From Epithemia pelagica (Eukaryota > Bacillariophyta > Bacillariophyceae > Surirellales > Surirellaceae): DNA of 64,000 nucleotides. The first letter of the stretch is position 1, and every line of letters starts with the position of its first letter. A model generated the notes under the pieces. That model ran no database searches and was not told where the DNA came from. It saw only the letters and a program-made list of their open reading frames with translations. The position numbers were made by a program, and so were the translations under genes. Location: positions 2,666,001-2,730,000 of the forward strand of contig OX337237.1 in NCBI GenBank assembly GCA_946965045.2, read 5' to 3'. Below, one piece after another: positions 39,736 through 50,700 of the stretch.

Positions 39736-41126
39736 TTGTTGACTGGAAAGTGTGAGACCAAGAGGAATTTGCAATTTGCTACGGGGACTATCGTGAACCT
39801 TGAATCGGAAGCTGCCAAAAACCGGGTTCTCAACCGTCGACAACGTATCAAGCAGGGTATCTTGTCTCTTCAAGAATTTCTAACTTCAAGCGGGACCCTG
39901 TCAAAAGAAACATGGAACCGGGTCACGGACGGGCGGCACAGTGCATACTCTGCTTCTTTCTGTGGTTGGAGAACACAAGCGGAATCCCGGACGACATTTC
40001 TGAACGGTCGCGTTTTTACAAAAAGTTCCGTGTCCGTGTCCGGCATGAGTAGGCACAGGAACCTGCAATGACAAGCATGTCTTGCCGATTCCGGTATCCC
40101 CATGAGAATGAACAAAATGCCGTTGACATGATCACGAACGATGGATGCCCTGAAGGAACAAGCAAGTTTTAGGAGAAGATAAGCGGATATAGCCAGTAAG
40201 GTTCACGGTTTCATAGGGAAGTTGATGGTCTCTTCCTGTCCGCTTTGTAACAAGAGAAAGTTCCAACCTCTTGTATCATAGTTAGTCATTTACTTCGTCT
40301 ACTCGCCCTCTCACTGACTGTGCAGTGAAATTGCTTTTCGTGTATGAATGTGCGGTGGTGGAGACACTGTATCAATGAAACGAGAAGGCGACTCGTCAGC
40401 TCCTTATGAAAACAAGAGGACGATGAAACGAGCGAGCAGTTGTTCCAGGGTCCTAGGTCCTATGTGTGCATTTCCAAAACGACGACAAAATTATCTGTCT
40501 ACCGCGGCAATGGCGTACTTCAAAGGGAACTCCTGCGGATCAAAGTTCTCAGAATGTTGGCACTTCTGAGACCGTGACCTGGGATGAATTTCGTTGGTAC
40601 GGCCGCTGCGTTCAAATGCACATTGAGGGAAAAGATTTTTCAACGGAACGGTACGTCACTTTCTGCGGTTTCATGCCTCTCTACTGGTCCGCTGCTTCAA
40701 TGCTTGGCTGGACATCACGGTTCAGCCCAGTTCGAGACCTAGACGGCTTGCCGCATCATTTCCGCTGCATACTTTCCCAATTCTTCAAAAAGAAACCTGT
40801 TTACTTCCGGTAGCTCTGCCGCGACTTCCAACAAGGCGTCGTCAAACCTACCCCCACTTTCAGTGTCCCAATTCCAAAGTACTCTATTTCTTCTGCCATG
40901 GTTGGATGGTTTCCACTGCTGCTCATAGACGAATTTCTTAAACAGCTACTATCAGTTGAATTTTGGAGACACAGCCTGCGTACTCTCATTGAACACCCTT
41001 ACTGCCAGCCTACGAATATCGAAAATCAAGTGAACTAACGATGGCAGTATAACCAGGCTCTTATAAAGATATTAAGATGTATTCATCTTAAATATAGACA
41101 AGAGGAAGAAGTGCTAGGCAAGCTCC
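39736..41126. other. Region between the two FCP genes
   Basis: About 1.39 kb. Two overlapping plus-strand frames at 40348-40569 and 40466-40813 look like one damaged reading (ETVTWDEFRWYGRCVQ, STERYVTFCGFM), but no family was recognised. An upstream exon of the damaged FCP gene could lie at the left end. Confidence 0.35.
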
Positions 41127-41729
41127 TTAAACATCAGGGATGAGGGAGACACCCAATTGTTCGTGGACCATAAGGGCCAACAAACCCATCATGGCGGCAC
41201 GGCCTTGGTTCAATTCAATGGCACGCTTGGTCAACTTGGTCTCTTCGTCGAAAGAGTCCCAGCCATAGTCAATGGCGCCGTTGCGGAAGTCACCAGGGAA
41301 TTCACCGGGTTCGGCACCGTTGGCTTGGTCCTTCATGACGCAGGCTTCCAACAAACCAACGAACAACAACAATTGCACAAGTCCACCAGCGGGGATGGCC
41401 TTGAAGGCGGCGAAGCCGTTGGGGATGGAGGCGAAGGAAGTGCCAGAGAAGTCAATGTTTCCTGGAAGACGGATTCCGGCTTCTTGGACCAAGTATCCAA
41501 CAACACCCAACATGCAGATGCGGCCGTGCTTCAATTCAACGTAACGAAGGCGGTCGAACTTTTCTTGGTCACCGTCAGCAACAAGGCCAAGGGGATCGAA
41601 GAAGCCAAGAGGAGGCTGGGCACCCAAAGCATCTTCGAAGGCGTTCAAGGCCGTGGAGGAGGCCTTTTGGGAAGCCGGGGCGAAAGCGGCGGCGGTGGCA
41701 ACAAGGGAGGCAAAGATGGCGGACTTCAT
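41127..41729 (-). CDS. Fucoxanthin chlorophyll a/c-binding protein (Lhcf type)
   Basis: This 200-residue single-exon protein has the normal length for a diatom FCP. It binds chlorophyll a/c and fucoxanthin in the thylakoid membrane and passes energy to the photosystems. MKSAIFASLVATAAAFAP is a signal peptide with the AF plastid-import motif. Helix 1 is DRLRYVELKHGRICMLGVVGYL (ExxHxR ligands). Helix 2 is LLLFVGLLEACVMKDQ. Helix 3 is RAIELNQGRAAMMGLLALMV (ExxxGR ligands), followed by HEQLGVSL. The frame is open further upstream, but this ATG sits exactly at the signal peptide. Its paralogue at 39119 is damaged. Confidence 0.95.
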   Translation of the reverse strand: MKSAIFASLVATAAAFAPASQKASSTALNAFEDALGAQPPLGFFDPLGLVADGDQEKFDRLRYVELKHGRICMLGVVGYLVQEAGIRLPGNIDFSGTSFASIPNGFAAFKAIPAGGLVQLLLFVGLLEACVMKDQANGAEPGEFPGDFRNGAIDYGWDSFDEETKLTKRAIELNQGRAAMMGLLALMVHEQLGVSLIPDV

Positions 41730-42081
41730 TTTGACTTTCTCTTCAATCTGAGTTGTGAGAACTCCAGCGAACGCAACATTGGGTGCCACCGATGCTCTTG
41801 TTGTTGAAAGATACCGTTCTTGTTCTAGATTCAAGATACCCACTTCAACTCTTTTGAAGATCGGGAATCAGGAGTACTACCCACTACCCACGAACCGATG
41901 AATAGCTTAGGTAGCAAGTCTCAAGGTCGGAATAGGTGGTCAGTGAAATGGGATCGGCGACCGTTAGATAAATGCGACCAGCCGTGACGTTGGGCGATGC
42001 GGGGTTGGATTGAAATTGAAGCAATGGATTTCATTTGCTGGGGGGGGGGGGAGTTTACACAATCAAAAAAAGGTGGAAAAC
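41730..42081. promoter_or_regulatory. Divergent promoter region (FCP / TMEM42-like)
   Basis: These 352 bases separate two divergent starts. A run of 12 G lies at 42040-42051, 30 bases before the chosen TMEM42 start. No TATA box was recognised with confidence. Confidence 0.4.
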
Positions 42082-42633
42082 ATGATGACGGAGAAGGAGG
42101 ATAGCAAAGACTTGGACGAGGGAAGTGAAGTGAAAGAAAAATCTGCTTCACCGCGAGCTTCAAATTGGATTCCTTATGTCGCTCTATGGAGTGGAACATT
42201 CGGTGCCTTGGCTTCGTCATTTGGCAAGGTAGCTTTTTGCAGAGGTAGTTCCATCGCATTGATTGTCGGGTGGTGGTTTGCCAAACCAACAGCCGAAGTA
42301 AAGGAAGAAGAGGGAGACATTCGGGCGTGGCTGACATGGTACGAAGTTGTGGTTCGCTTGCTTTTTCTCTTGGCCATGATCACTTGCAACGTTGTCGCGG
42401 TGGGTAATTTTGTACAAGGTTTGGAAGATTCCGGCAGTATAAAGGGAACCGCCTTGACCACAGCGGCGAATTGTTTGGTTTCTACCATGCTTGGAGTTGT
42501 CTTGTGGAAGGATGACGTTCCATCGGTGATGGGGCTGTTTTGTGTATTGGTTGGCATTGTATTGTTGGTGATACCATCCGAAGAGACAAAGAATTCTTTC
42601 TCTTCCTCAAGCAAGTCAAAGAAAACGGATTAG
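42082..42633 (+). CDS. TMEM42: TMEM42-like small membrane protein (EamA/DMT-related)
   Basis: This 183-residue protein has a charged N terminus and about four hydrophobic segments: WIPYVALWSGTFGALASSFGKVAF, VVRLLFLLAMITCNVVAVGNF, ALTTAANCLVSTMLGVVLW and VMGLFCVLVGIVLLVIP. The order, GALASSFGKVAF and the TTAANCLVS stretch match the TMEM42 family, a half-size relative of EamA transporters. Its transport role is unproven. The frame opens at an ATG at 42010, but that would read through a 12-G run. The ATG pair at 42082 is the better start. A Ser/Lys-rich tail ends SKSKKTD. Confidence 0.75.
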   Translation: MMTEKEDSKDLDEGSEVKEKSASPRASNWIPYVALWSGTFGALASSFGKVAFCRGSSIALIVGWWFAKPTAEVKEEEGDIRAWLTWYEVVVRLLFLLAMITCNVVAVGNFVQGLEDSGSIKGTALTTAANCLVSTMLGVVLWKDDVPSVMGLFCVLVGIVLLVIPSEETKNSFSSSSKSKKTD

Positions 42634-43554
42634 TAATGAAGTACCTCTGTGGTGCACTATCCTGGAATATATCTATTCGAGATGGCGATCTATGGAGTAC
42701 AACGTCGTAAGTTTTCGAAAGGATCGAAAAGTGCGGCTCTACAAGGGAAGCCCGAGATTTGCCACCTGAAATAAATCGCTCCTGTGGGACAGTTCTCGCC
42801 CACTCGCGCAATCATACAGGAGTGTACGAGATACCGAGAACGAAGTCCTGATTCTTCCGACTCTTTACCGATATGATGTTACATGGTGAACAGAATCGTT
42901 GGCAAAGGTTGCAGGCGGACATTATAATGGTTGCCTTACCCTGGACCACTTCTACACTGTCCTCTTCACACCATGTCGTTGTTGCCTCCTAAATTGTACC
43001 GAAGAGAAGTCGGTTCCATGTTCTCATTCGCGTTGTCTACTGAAGCTATGACATTGCGATGAAACAACAACAACGACGAATGCGAGATTCCGCTGAATAC
43101 CTTGGTTCCAACGAAACGGTACGAAGAGTTGTCGTGTGCCAGCATCTATAAGGTGTTGTCGCATACAAGGTTTACGGTTGATAAGGTTTCAAGTTTCAAG
43201 CTTCTCCATTTCCATTGTTGGGTAGCAACGTTCTCCGCCGCCACTCTTGAGCGGGTCGAGATACGTCGCTTTCATTGTTGGACTGCATAGTTTTAGGCGA
43301 CTAAACAGAGACTATGAAGGAACGTTAGGGATTGAAATTCTTGTGATGTTCGTCCGTCCCATTCGTTCCAGTCGCACGTTTAGATCCACAAACGTACAGA
43401 AACACCCATAACGTATTGTAGCACACAAGAAGAAACGTACATCTTACATCTTACACATCATCGGCACTTTCTTTCCACCACCAACCACCACATCTTGACT
43501 GATCCATTCGTCCTTCAGGGAACGATCGATTCGAACAAGAAGACAAGTCTCGTG
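42634..43554. other. Intergenic region upstream of diaminopimelate decarboxylase
   Basis: About 920 bases without a supported gene. The last 200 bases are A/C-rich (repeated ACATC and CCACCA) and probably form the promoter and leader of the next gene. Confidence 0.5.
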
Positions 43555-45069
43555 ATGCGGTCCTCCAGTTGTGTCCACTTGTTGTCAGCATTGACGCTGG
43601 CGAGCTTCACGTCGCTTTCTGCTTTCTCGGTTCCTCCGCCTAGCAGTCATTCTCATTCCAATGGAATGCGAATCCAGCCGCGATCTTCTTTGTCCACTAG
43701 TGCGCGACAGAGTTCGACAACCCCCTTGTCGGAATCTGTCTTTCTAACTCCCGAAAGTGCCAAGACATGCATTGACTGTGCTGGTGGTACACCGCTTTAC
43801 GCGTACAGTTTGGACCGATTGGCCCAATCGGCGACGGATTGTTTGAATTTCCCAAATGCCTTTGGCTTGACGGTGCGATATGCCATGAAGGCATGCCCGA
43901 ACGCATCCATCTTGCGCTACTTTTCATCGCGAGGCATTCATATGGATGCCAGTACTGGCTTTGAAGTCAAACGAGCCATTCAGTCGGCCGGCATTCCTGC
44001 CAGTCACATTTCCTTGTCTTCGCAAGAATTACCCGAAGATTTTGCGGACTTGATTGATCAGGGCGTTTTGTTGAACGCTTGTAGTTTGGATCAATTGGAA
44101 AAATTTGGTCAATATTATCAAAATCAGCCCGAAGAGAAACGCAAGGTGGGGATTCGCATCAACCCGGGAGTTGGATCCGGTGGCTTTTCCGCCAGTACCA
44201 CATCCTTTAGTAAGACCAACGTGGGAGGACCCAGTAGCTCTTTCGGAATTTGGCATGAGTCAGTGCAAGGACCAGTGCAGGATATTGTCAACAAGTATGG
44301 TTTGATTGTGGAACGGATTCATACGCACATTGGGAGTGGAAGTGATCCAGCCATTTGGCAACAGGTTGCTCGCAAGTCGCTAAGCTTTTGTGAAATGTTT
44401 CCCACCGTCCACACGCTAAATTTGGGAGGCGGGTACAAGGTTGGACGTGTGGCTGGCGAGAAAACGACCGACTTGCAAGAAATTGGACAACCCGTGACGG
44501 AGGCCTTTCGTGCATTTGCTGAAGAGAACAATGGACGAGAATTGCAATTGGAAATTGAGCCAGGTACATATTTGGTGGCCATGGCTGGGGCCGTCATTTC
44601 CACCATTCAAGATAAGGTGTCAACAAGCAGCGACGAGGCTGGTCATGTCTTTTTGAAACTGGATTCTGGCATGACCGATGTGTTGCGCCCCTCCTTGTAT
44701 GGAGCGTTGCATCCCATGACGGTGTTCCCTTCGTCAGGAAAATCAGAGGATGTTGGAACCGAGACAGAACAGGTTGTAGTTGTGGGTCATTGTTGCGAGT
44801 CGGGTGACTTGTTGACCCCACAAGCAGGAGAGCCCGAGGATTTGGCCGAACGCGAGCTGCGCAAGGCCTCGGTTGGCGATTGGCTCATTGTGGATGGATC
44901 CGGTGCCTATTGCTCCAGCATGTCGACCAAAAATTACAATAGCTTCCCGGAAGCACCCGAAGTTTTATTGGATACTCAAGGAAGGGCGCATTTGATTCGT
45001 AAACGACAAACCCTGGAGCAAATATATCAAAACGAAGTACCCCTTTCAGAGGATGCTGGAATCCTCTAA
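43555..45069 (+). CDS. LYSA: Plastid diaminopimelate decarboxylase
   Basis: The 504-residue single-exon protein catalyses the last step of lysine synthesis, decarboxylation of meso-diaminopimelate with pyridoxal phosphate. The N terminus (MRSSSCVHLLSALTLASFTSLSAFSVP) is a signal peptide with an SAF-SVP cleavage motif for plastid import. Fold-III decarboxylase motifs are VRYAMKACPNASIL with the cofactor lysine K112, ERIHTHIGSGSDP, LNLGGGYKVGR, LEIEPGTYLVA, KLDSGMTDVLRPSLY, GHCCESGDLL and DGSGAYCSSMSTKNYNSF. The upstream open frame begins only with a non-ATG codon, so this ATG is the start. Length is slightly above the bacterial enzyme because of the targeting sequence. Confidence 0.92.
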   Translation: MRSSSCVHLLSALTLASFTSLSAFSVPPPSSHSHSNGMRIQPRSSLSTSARQSSTTPLSESVFLTPESAKTCIDCAGGTPLYAYSLDRLAQSATDCLNFPNAFGLTVRYAMKACPNASILRYFSSRGIHMDASTGFEVKRAIQSAGIPASHISLSSQELPEDFADLIDQGVLLNACSLDQLEKFGQYYQNQPEEKRKVGIRINPGVGSGGFSASTTSFSKTNVGGPSSSFGIWHESVQGPVQDIVNKYGLIVERIHTHIGSGSDPAIWQQVARKSLSFCEMFPTVHTLNLGGGYKVGRVAGEKTTDLQEIGQPVTEAFRAFAEENNGRELQLEIEPGTYLVAMAGAVISTIQDKVSTSSDEAGHVFLKLDSGMTDVLRPSLYGALHPMTVFPSSGKSEDVGTETEQVVVVGHCCESGDLLTPQAGEPEDLAERELRKASVGDWLIVDGSGAYCSSMSTKNYNSFPEAPEVLLDTQGRAHLIRKRQTLEQIYQNEVPLSEDAGIL

Positions 45070-46130
45070 GAAACTTTGTAAAGTTGTTCGTCACATAATC
45101 TTTGGAGCCAAGCACACTATCTAGGTATCACAGCCAGCGATGGATAGACTCGACTAAAGTTGACTTGCCTATCACCATGTTTTGTTGCCTCCTGAGGGTT
45201 CACGCACAGCGGATCATCGAAGAACTCCTCTCCCAGAATTTTGGATTGTTGATCGATCCTACGACACTAGAATAGGATAGAAAGGGCTTGCCATCGCCAC
45301 TTGATTCTCGTTGAGTCCTATCATGTCAAAGAATGGCATTGCCGAGGGGCACACTGTTGCTTGTGTATCCATTGGGACACCTTCACCTCGGTCTCATTGT
45401 TGCTGAGTCTCCAATCTTGGTGCAACGTAGATCGGCGCGCTATAGGCAACAGCCCGTCAAAAATATAGTCAGAGACCAGTCTGGACCTTGTCGCGGTTTT
45501 TACCATTCACTTGATTAATGTTTCCCATCTTGTCAAAGCTGATCAATACAGAGAACGTCGTCAGTAAGCACGATGCTTCCGAGTCGGTCAATTCTTTATC
45601 ACAACATTCTCTTCAGAGAATTTGATAAAATATGGCCCCTAAAATGCCCCAAGCACAAAAGTGTCGAACTTCCAACTGGCAGCCGAATTCGTCGCCGTTT
45701 CGAACGATTTTGGCGAGTGCCATCAACAGCAAATTTACACAGTTACCTTGATAACAATCGTATAATTTCCTTGTTACCGATTTAGATGAGGGAATTTCAG
45801 CAGTTTATCAGACCCAATTGCCTTGACGATGGAGCTTACTGAAGCACCGAATTATCATTGGAATTGGCAAAGTCGTTCTTTTCTGGTGTATTGGTGTCGT
45901 GTGTTTGGGTATGCTTGCCATCATGAGGATGGATGACCCATACGACAACATCGATGACCGAGGAATGGACAAAGGATGTACATTATCCAAGTCTGCTACT
46001 GAGCCCAACCACACCATGAGCGTGCAGCTGGGACATTGATCAGAGCAAGATTGGGCAAATACCAAGCAAACCTAAAGACCCATGAGGGTGATTGTTTGTC
46101 TTGTTTTGGGCCTTTGTTTCTTGTTCATGA
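45070..46130. other. Intergenic region, no gene supported
   Basis: About 1.06 kb after the decarboxylase gene. Short frames (45321-45506, 45573-45785, 45808-46065) have no recognisable domains. Confidence 0.45.
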
Positions 46131-46260
46131 TACTGGCGAGTTGACGCAAATCATACTGGCGAGTTGACGCATATGATACTGGCGAGTTGACGCTGATTGA
46201 TCATATTGGGGGCTTGCCTTCAACAATCAAACCAATATACTGGCGAGTGGACGCAAACAA
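46131..46260 (+). repeat. Short tandem array with 23-bp unit
   Basis: TACTGGCGAGTTGACGC starts at 46131, 46154 and 46177 with exact 23-bp spacing. A fourth copy (TACTGGCGAGTGGACGC) is at 46238, and a further weak copy follows. The unit is not a multiple of three, so it is unlikely to be a protein repeat. Confidence 0.9.
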
Positions 46261-46552
46261 CAATGGCGGATGGACGCACTGTGCTGGCTCAATGCCAAAC
46301 CACTCCCTTTTCTCAATGCAATGATGGCAGTTTGAGGGGAGAGGTTGAGTCAGCTTGTACGATGCAAACACTGGCGGGATGATGTGGTTTGCAATGTGAG
46401 GACACCGTCGGACAAATGCTTCCCACAATGTGTGTGGGCGGAATGACACTCGCACCCCCACTGCACTGCAGCGTCAATGCACAAATGCACAAAATGTCTT
46501 CACGTTGCTGGCTCTAAATCAGACTTCTCATATCCTCAAGGCAATGTGAAGT
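46261..46552. other. Spacer between the two tandem arrays
   Basis: About 290 bases, TG/CA-rich, with no gene supported. GGGGAGAGGTTGAGTC near 46336 resembles the GGGGAGAAGTAGAGCC seen in the next array. Confidence 0.4.
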
Positions 46553-46926
46553 CTGAGGGGAGAAGTAGAGCCAGACAGCATGGGATGTGACGACAGCAGT
46601 AAAAGTCTCTGCGACGACAGCAGTAAAAGTCAAGGAATGCAAAGACTGCTGAGGGGAGAAGTAGAGCCAGACAGCATGGGATGTGACGACAGCAGTAAAA
46701 GTCTCTGCGACGACAGCAGTAAAAGTCAAGGCTCTGCAACGATAGCAGTAAAAGTCAAGGAATGCAAAGACTGCGACGACAGCAGTAAAGGTAACTGCGA
46801 TGACAGCAGTAAAAGTCAATGCGACGACAGCAGTAAACAATGCCCCATGATGTGGGTATGCCTGCGATGACAGCAGTAAAAGTCAATACGACAACAGCAG
46901 TAAACAATGCTCCATGATGTGGGTAT
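46553..46926 (+). repeat. Tandem array of GACGACAGCAGTAAAAGT units with a 96-bp higher-order repeat
   Basis: The core GACGACAGCAGTAAA occurs about a dozen times, sometimes with GATGAC or GACAAC. A larger block starting CTGAGGGGAGAAGTAGAGCC is duplicated at 46553 and 46649. A CCATGATGTGGGTAT block also occurs twice (about 46845 and 46912). On the plus strand the repeats read CDDSSKS for about 95 codons (46580-46870); on the minus strand, TFTAVVA. Either may be a by-product of repeat composition. The array is cut by element A at 46926 and one GCGATGACA unit remains beyond 63646. Confidence 0.85.
46922..46926 (+). repeat. Left target-site duplication of element A (GGTAT)
   Basis: GGTAT directly precedes the LTR end TGTTACAATT. 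The same five bases follow the other end of the element at 63642-63646. Confidence 0.95.
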
Positions 46927-47709
46927 TGTTACAATTCTTTCTGAATCGTAGGGACATTGATGCTCGGTAGAGCAGACAATCAGGTAGGTCACCAACCGAT
47001 ACAAGCTTCTCAGGGTCAGAGAAGCAAGCAAGTCGAAGTCTATCAGAAGGATAGTCGGGACACAAAAGAGGATGTGATAAATGGTGATATTGTTAGATTG
47101 TGTGTTGATTACTACGATAGGTCTACGTGAAATGTTCGGTCCTGCCAAGGGTCATGTGTCATAGGTTCTTGGCGGCAACAGGTTTGGAATAGTTGGAGTC
47201 GATTCATGTGATGTATATGACATGTATATGTGGGCGGATAACATATACAGGGTCAACAGCTCTTGCTTTGGGTTGGCATAGTTGTTTTCATGGCGCGCAG
47301 CTTGTTGACAATTTGGAGATTGTGGGAATGGAAATATGGTCTCGCGTGATCGTGTGTCGTGCTTGGGATACTTAGACCGTTGGATCGGATAGATGCCGAT
47401 AGCGCTCGGATGTCGCTTGGGCGCGCTCGATGATTTCGGGCGCGTACGCTTAGGGCGTTAGTATAATGTCCGAGCAACGGCCAAATTTATGTCCGTTGTA
47501 ATACCGCACGACCCAGTTTAGTCTTGAGAGTGAGTTCGTCAATCTATTCTCACTTTTCATGATTTGCGAAGAAATATAGGTCGATATAGCGCGAAGCTAG
47601 GGAACATAGCTCGAAGCTAGATGGCATGATGCGATAGCACGAGGCTATGTGACATGGGGAATCGATGAGATGTAGAATCTAACCACCATAGACGGTGAGA
47701 ATTCTAACA
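46927..47709 (-). repeat. 3' LTR of element A
   Basis: This 783-bp LTR begins TGTTAGAATTCTCACCG and ends AGAATTGTAACA on the minus strand. It is identical by eye to the rejoined split 5' LTR. The last codons of gag-pol run into its first six bases. Confidence 0.95.
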
Positions 47710-50700
47710 CTCCCCACAACTCGTCGTTTCAGCCTTGTCATCATTGGATTTGTTGAGGTCTTGAACTTCTCCTTTCCAAAACAACAATGGCTTGAGCATG
47801 GGCCAAATAGATACGAAATCCCAATGTTTGCTAAGGATATCGGCAGGGTTGGTCTTTCCATCTTTCCAGTAGAATGCAACATACTTTGCTGCGATGGCTT
47901 CACGAACTCGGTGGTATGACAGAAGATGGTGTCTCTTGGATAGTATGGAATGAGGAACGGTTGCATTGAGCACAACAGATCTGTTATCTCCGTACATGTA
48001 ACTTCGCTCTCGGATAGGTACTCCAAGGTAGCGGAGAGAATGTCGTAATTCTGTAATCTGATCTATTGCTGTCCTTGCAGCCACAAACTCGGATCCATAG
48101 GTAGCAGTTTCCACCGTGCTCTGTCTCTTGCTGTACCAGTCAATAGGTGTTCCGTTCAACAAATGTAGAACAGCAGTGACGGATTTACCAGTGACTATGT
48201 CATGCATGAGATTGGCATCAACATAATGAGTTGTGGTAACATAGCGGCCAAGAGGTGTTGGGCAGTCTTCAGGAATACGTTCACTTGCATTCGAATAGAC
48301 AGTGCGAGTCCAATCAAATTCTTGGGTAGGAAGACTTGAATAATCAGGCTCTCCAATCCTAAATCTGATTGCGCCTTCTGGGAGATGTGCAAGGTATCCA
48401 TAGATACGCTTGGCTCTATCAAGATGTCCTTTCCTCGGAGCAGCACGAAAGCGTGATAGCGTCATTGTAGCGGTGAAGACGTCGAAACGACCAATAGTGA
48501 TCACCCATTGGAGTTGTCCAATCAGAGTTTGGAAATGGTTAGTACCTTCTTCATCAAGGAGCTCAGAATCATCCAATTCAGGATGGTCTCCACCAATAAG
48601 AGGTGTTTTGGCTTTCTTGGGTTTCTCCTTGAAGATTCGTTCGAAAGTGTCCATCATCTTACCAATGTAGCGTCTTGGATCTGCTACTAATGTTCCATCA
48701 GAATCCTTGGTGTAACAACATCCCAAGTGAAAATCAATAGGTCCATCTCCTTTGAGTTTGAAGTTGTATTTCTCCTTCAGGATCTTGCAGATATTCCCAG
48801 GATCAGTAGAAATAATGGCTAAGTCATCAACGTATACGGCAATGTATTCGTAACAGTCTTCTCCAGGTGCCTTCCTCATCCAGATATCCGGATCTGCTTT
48901 GCTTGGTGAAAATCCCATGTCTGTCAAAACATCGAATAAGACATCATGCCAGCGTGCGCCTGATGACTTCAATCCATAAAGTGCCTTGTATATAATCAGG
49001 ATGTGACCTTCTAATTCCTTGAATTCAGGTCCTGCGACAATGAAAATTTTCTCCCCTGTCAAGGCTTCCAGATATGCGTTTCCAATATCTGCTCCCCATA
49101 TTTCCAAGTCATTCAAAGTACCCAGGAATAAGGCAATGCGGAGGTTGCGAATGGAAACAACACCTGAATAGATTGTCTCAACAGGTTCTTTTGTGAGATG
49201 TCCATCTGCGACAAGTCTTGCTTTATGTTGTCCATCATGTTTTACGTCAAAGACAAGATGTACACGTATCTTATGATATCCTTCAGGTGCATTGGATACT
49301 TTCCCTTTAATGAAGATGGCTTTCCCAAAATCCTTGAATGTCTTGTAGGACTGGATCTGTGACAATTCTAATTCTGTTGCATCTTGCCACTTTGTGTTGC
49401 CATGTTGTTTATCAAGAGCGACAGCTTCCTCATAATTGCGTGGTACTTGGAATCCAAACTTATACTTGACGGAATGGTGAACTTGTTTAATCCTTGACTG
49501 TTTGGCTGCTCGAATGAGACGTTTGCTTGTTTTGACATAACGTTTCAAATGCTTCCATCCAGGTTCGTTGAGTAAATCATGTTTCTTTCCATAAATTGCT
49601 ACAGTGATCGGATCATCATTGGCGATGAGTGATAAAGGTTCATAGGTAGTCTCCCCAGTTTCCCAATCAACAAGCAAATTATATTTGCTCCCCTTGTAAT
49701 CTGGATCAGTTGTGTTCAGTGGGCCTTGATGGGCAATGACGTCCCTGAACCTGAAAAGATTATCTCCAGAGGTTTGAGCTTGGTTATCTCGTTCGATATA
49801 CTCCATGAGTTGATTATAGGATATCATCTCATCAACATCAGAATTTGTCTTTCGGTAGATGTACTTGACACGTTCTTCCTGTTTCGTTGCTTCTTCATTA
49901 AGATCAATGACTCGTTTGATGACACGTGCACGGTGTCGCTCCCCATTTTCTTCTGTGTCGCATAGGAATGTGCGTCCTATCATGTCGTCAAAATCGATCG
50001 TGGGCATTGGTTTGGATGGATCTTCACTATCACTGCGAATGAAGACAGTGTCAGCTTGCTTATCATTGTCATCCTTCTCAGACGAATCCTCCCCTGAAGG
50101 TCGATCCACACGTAGGTTAGGTGTAGTGGATTCAACACGGCGAACGGCAGAACGGTAGATTATCTGGTTATCCTGGGTGAGAATCTTCCAAGTAAAAGAA
50201 TCACCAACGTTGTGAGCAAAACCAACCCAGTGGCCAAGTTTCTCAGCAGAAGAAGATGGATATGAACCGGAATTGGGTTCAGCGGGGTCGACACGGTAGT
50301 AAACCTCATCCCAGAAAGGAAAGAACAAGAGATGAGTAATGTCGGGTGGGCGTCCGGAGAGAGCCTCAAGAGGAGTGCGACCGGAGTGGGTGGGTGATGA
50401 CGTATGGTTCAATAAGTCACAGACATACTCAAGGCAAAGAAGCCAGGTGTTGGCAGGGCAACCAGTGGCATTCATGAGAGCGTTGGTCATACGTTTAACG
50501 GTCTGGTAACGGTTTTCAGCCTTATTCTGGTGTTGATGATAAGGTTCGGATCGATACTCCCCAATAAGCAAAGTGCGAAGAATGTCTTTAACCTTTTGAG
50601 AGATGAGAGATGAACCACCATCACTGATAAGAGTCTCCATGGCACCACGAAACCGGATGTTGTCCTGAAGAGTATTGACAAACTGTTTGGTTGACTTGAT

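Noticed and set aside
41730-41843. Extending the intact FCP protein upstream
   Set aside because: The extension begins at GTG and precedes a standard MKSA signal peptide. Diatom FCPs start at that Met.
43495-43554. Extending diaminopimelate decarboxylase upstream to a non-ATG start
   Set aside because: The ATG at 43555 directly begins a signal peptide with the plastid-import motif. The upstream codons start at TTG.
46514-46840. TFTAVVA-repeat frame on the minus strand of the tandem array
   Set aside because: It is one of two mirror readings of the same repeat, with no start context or signal peptide. It is listed only as part of the array.
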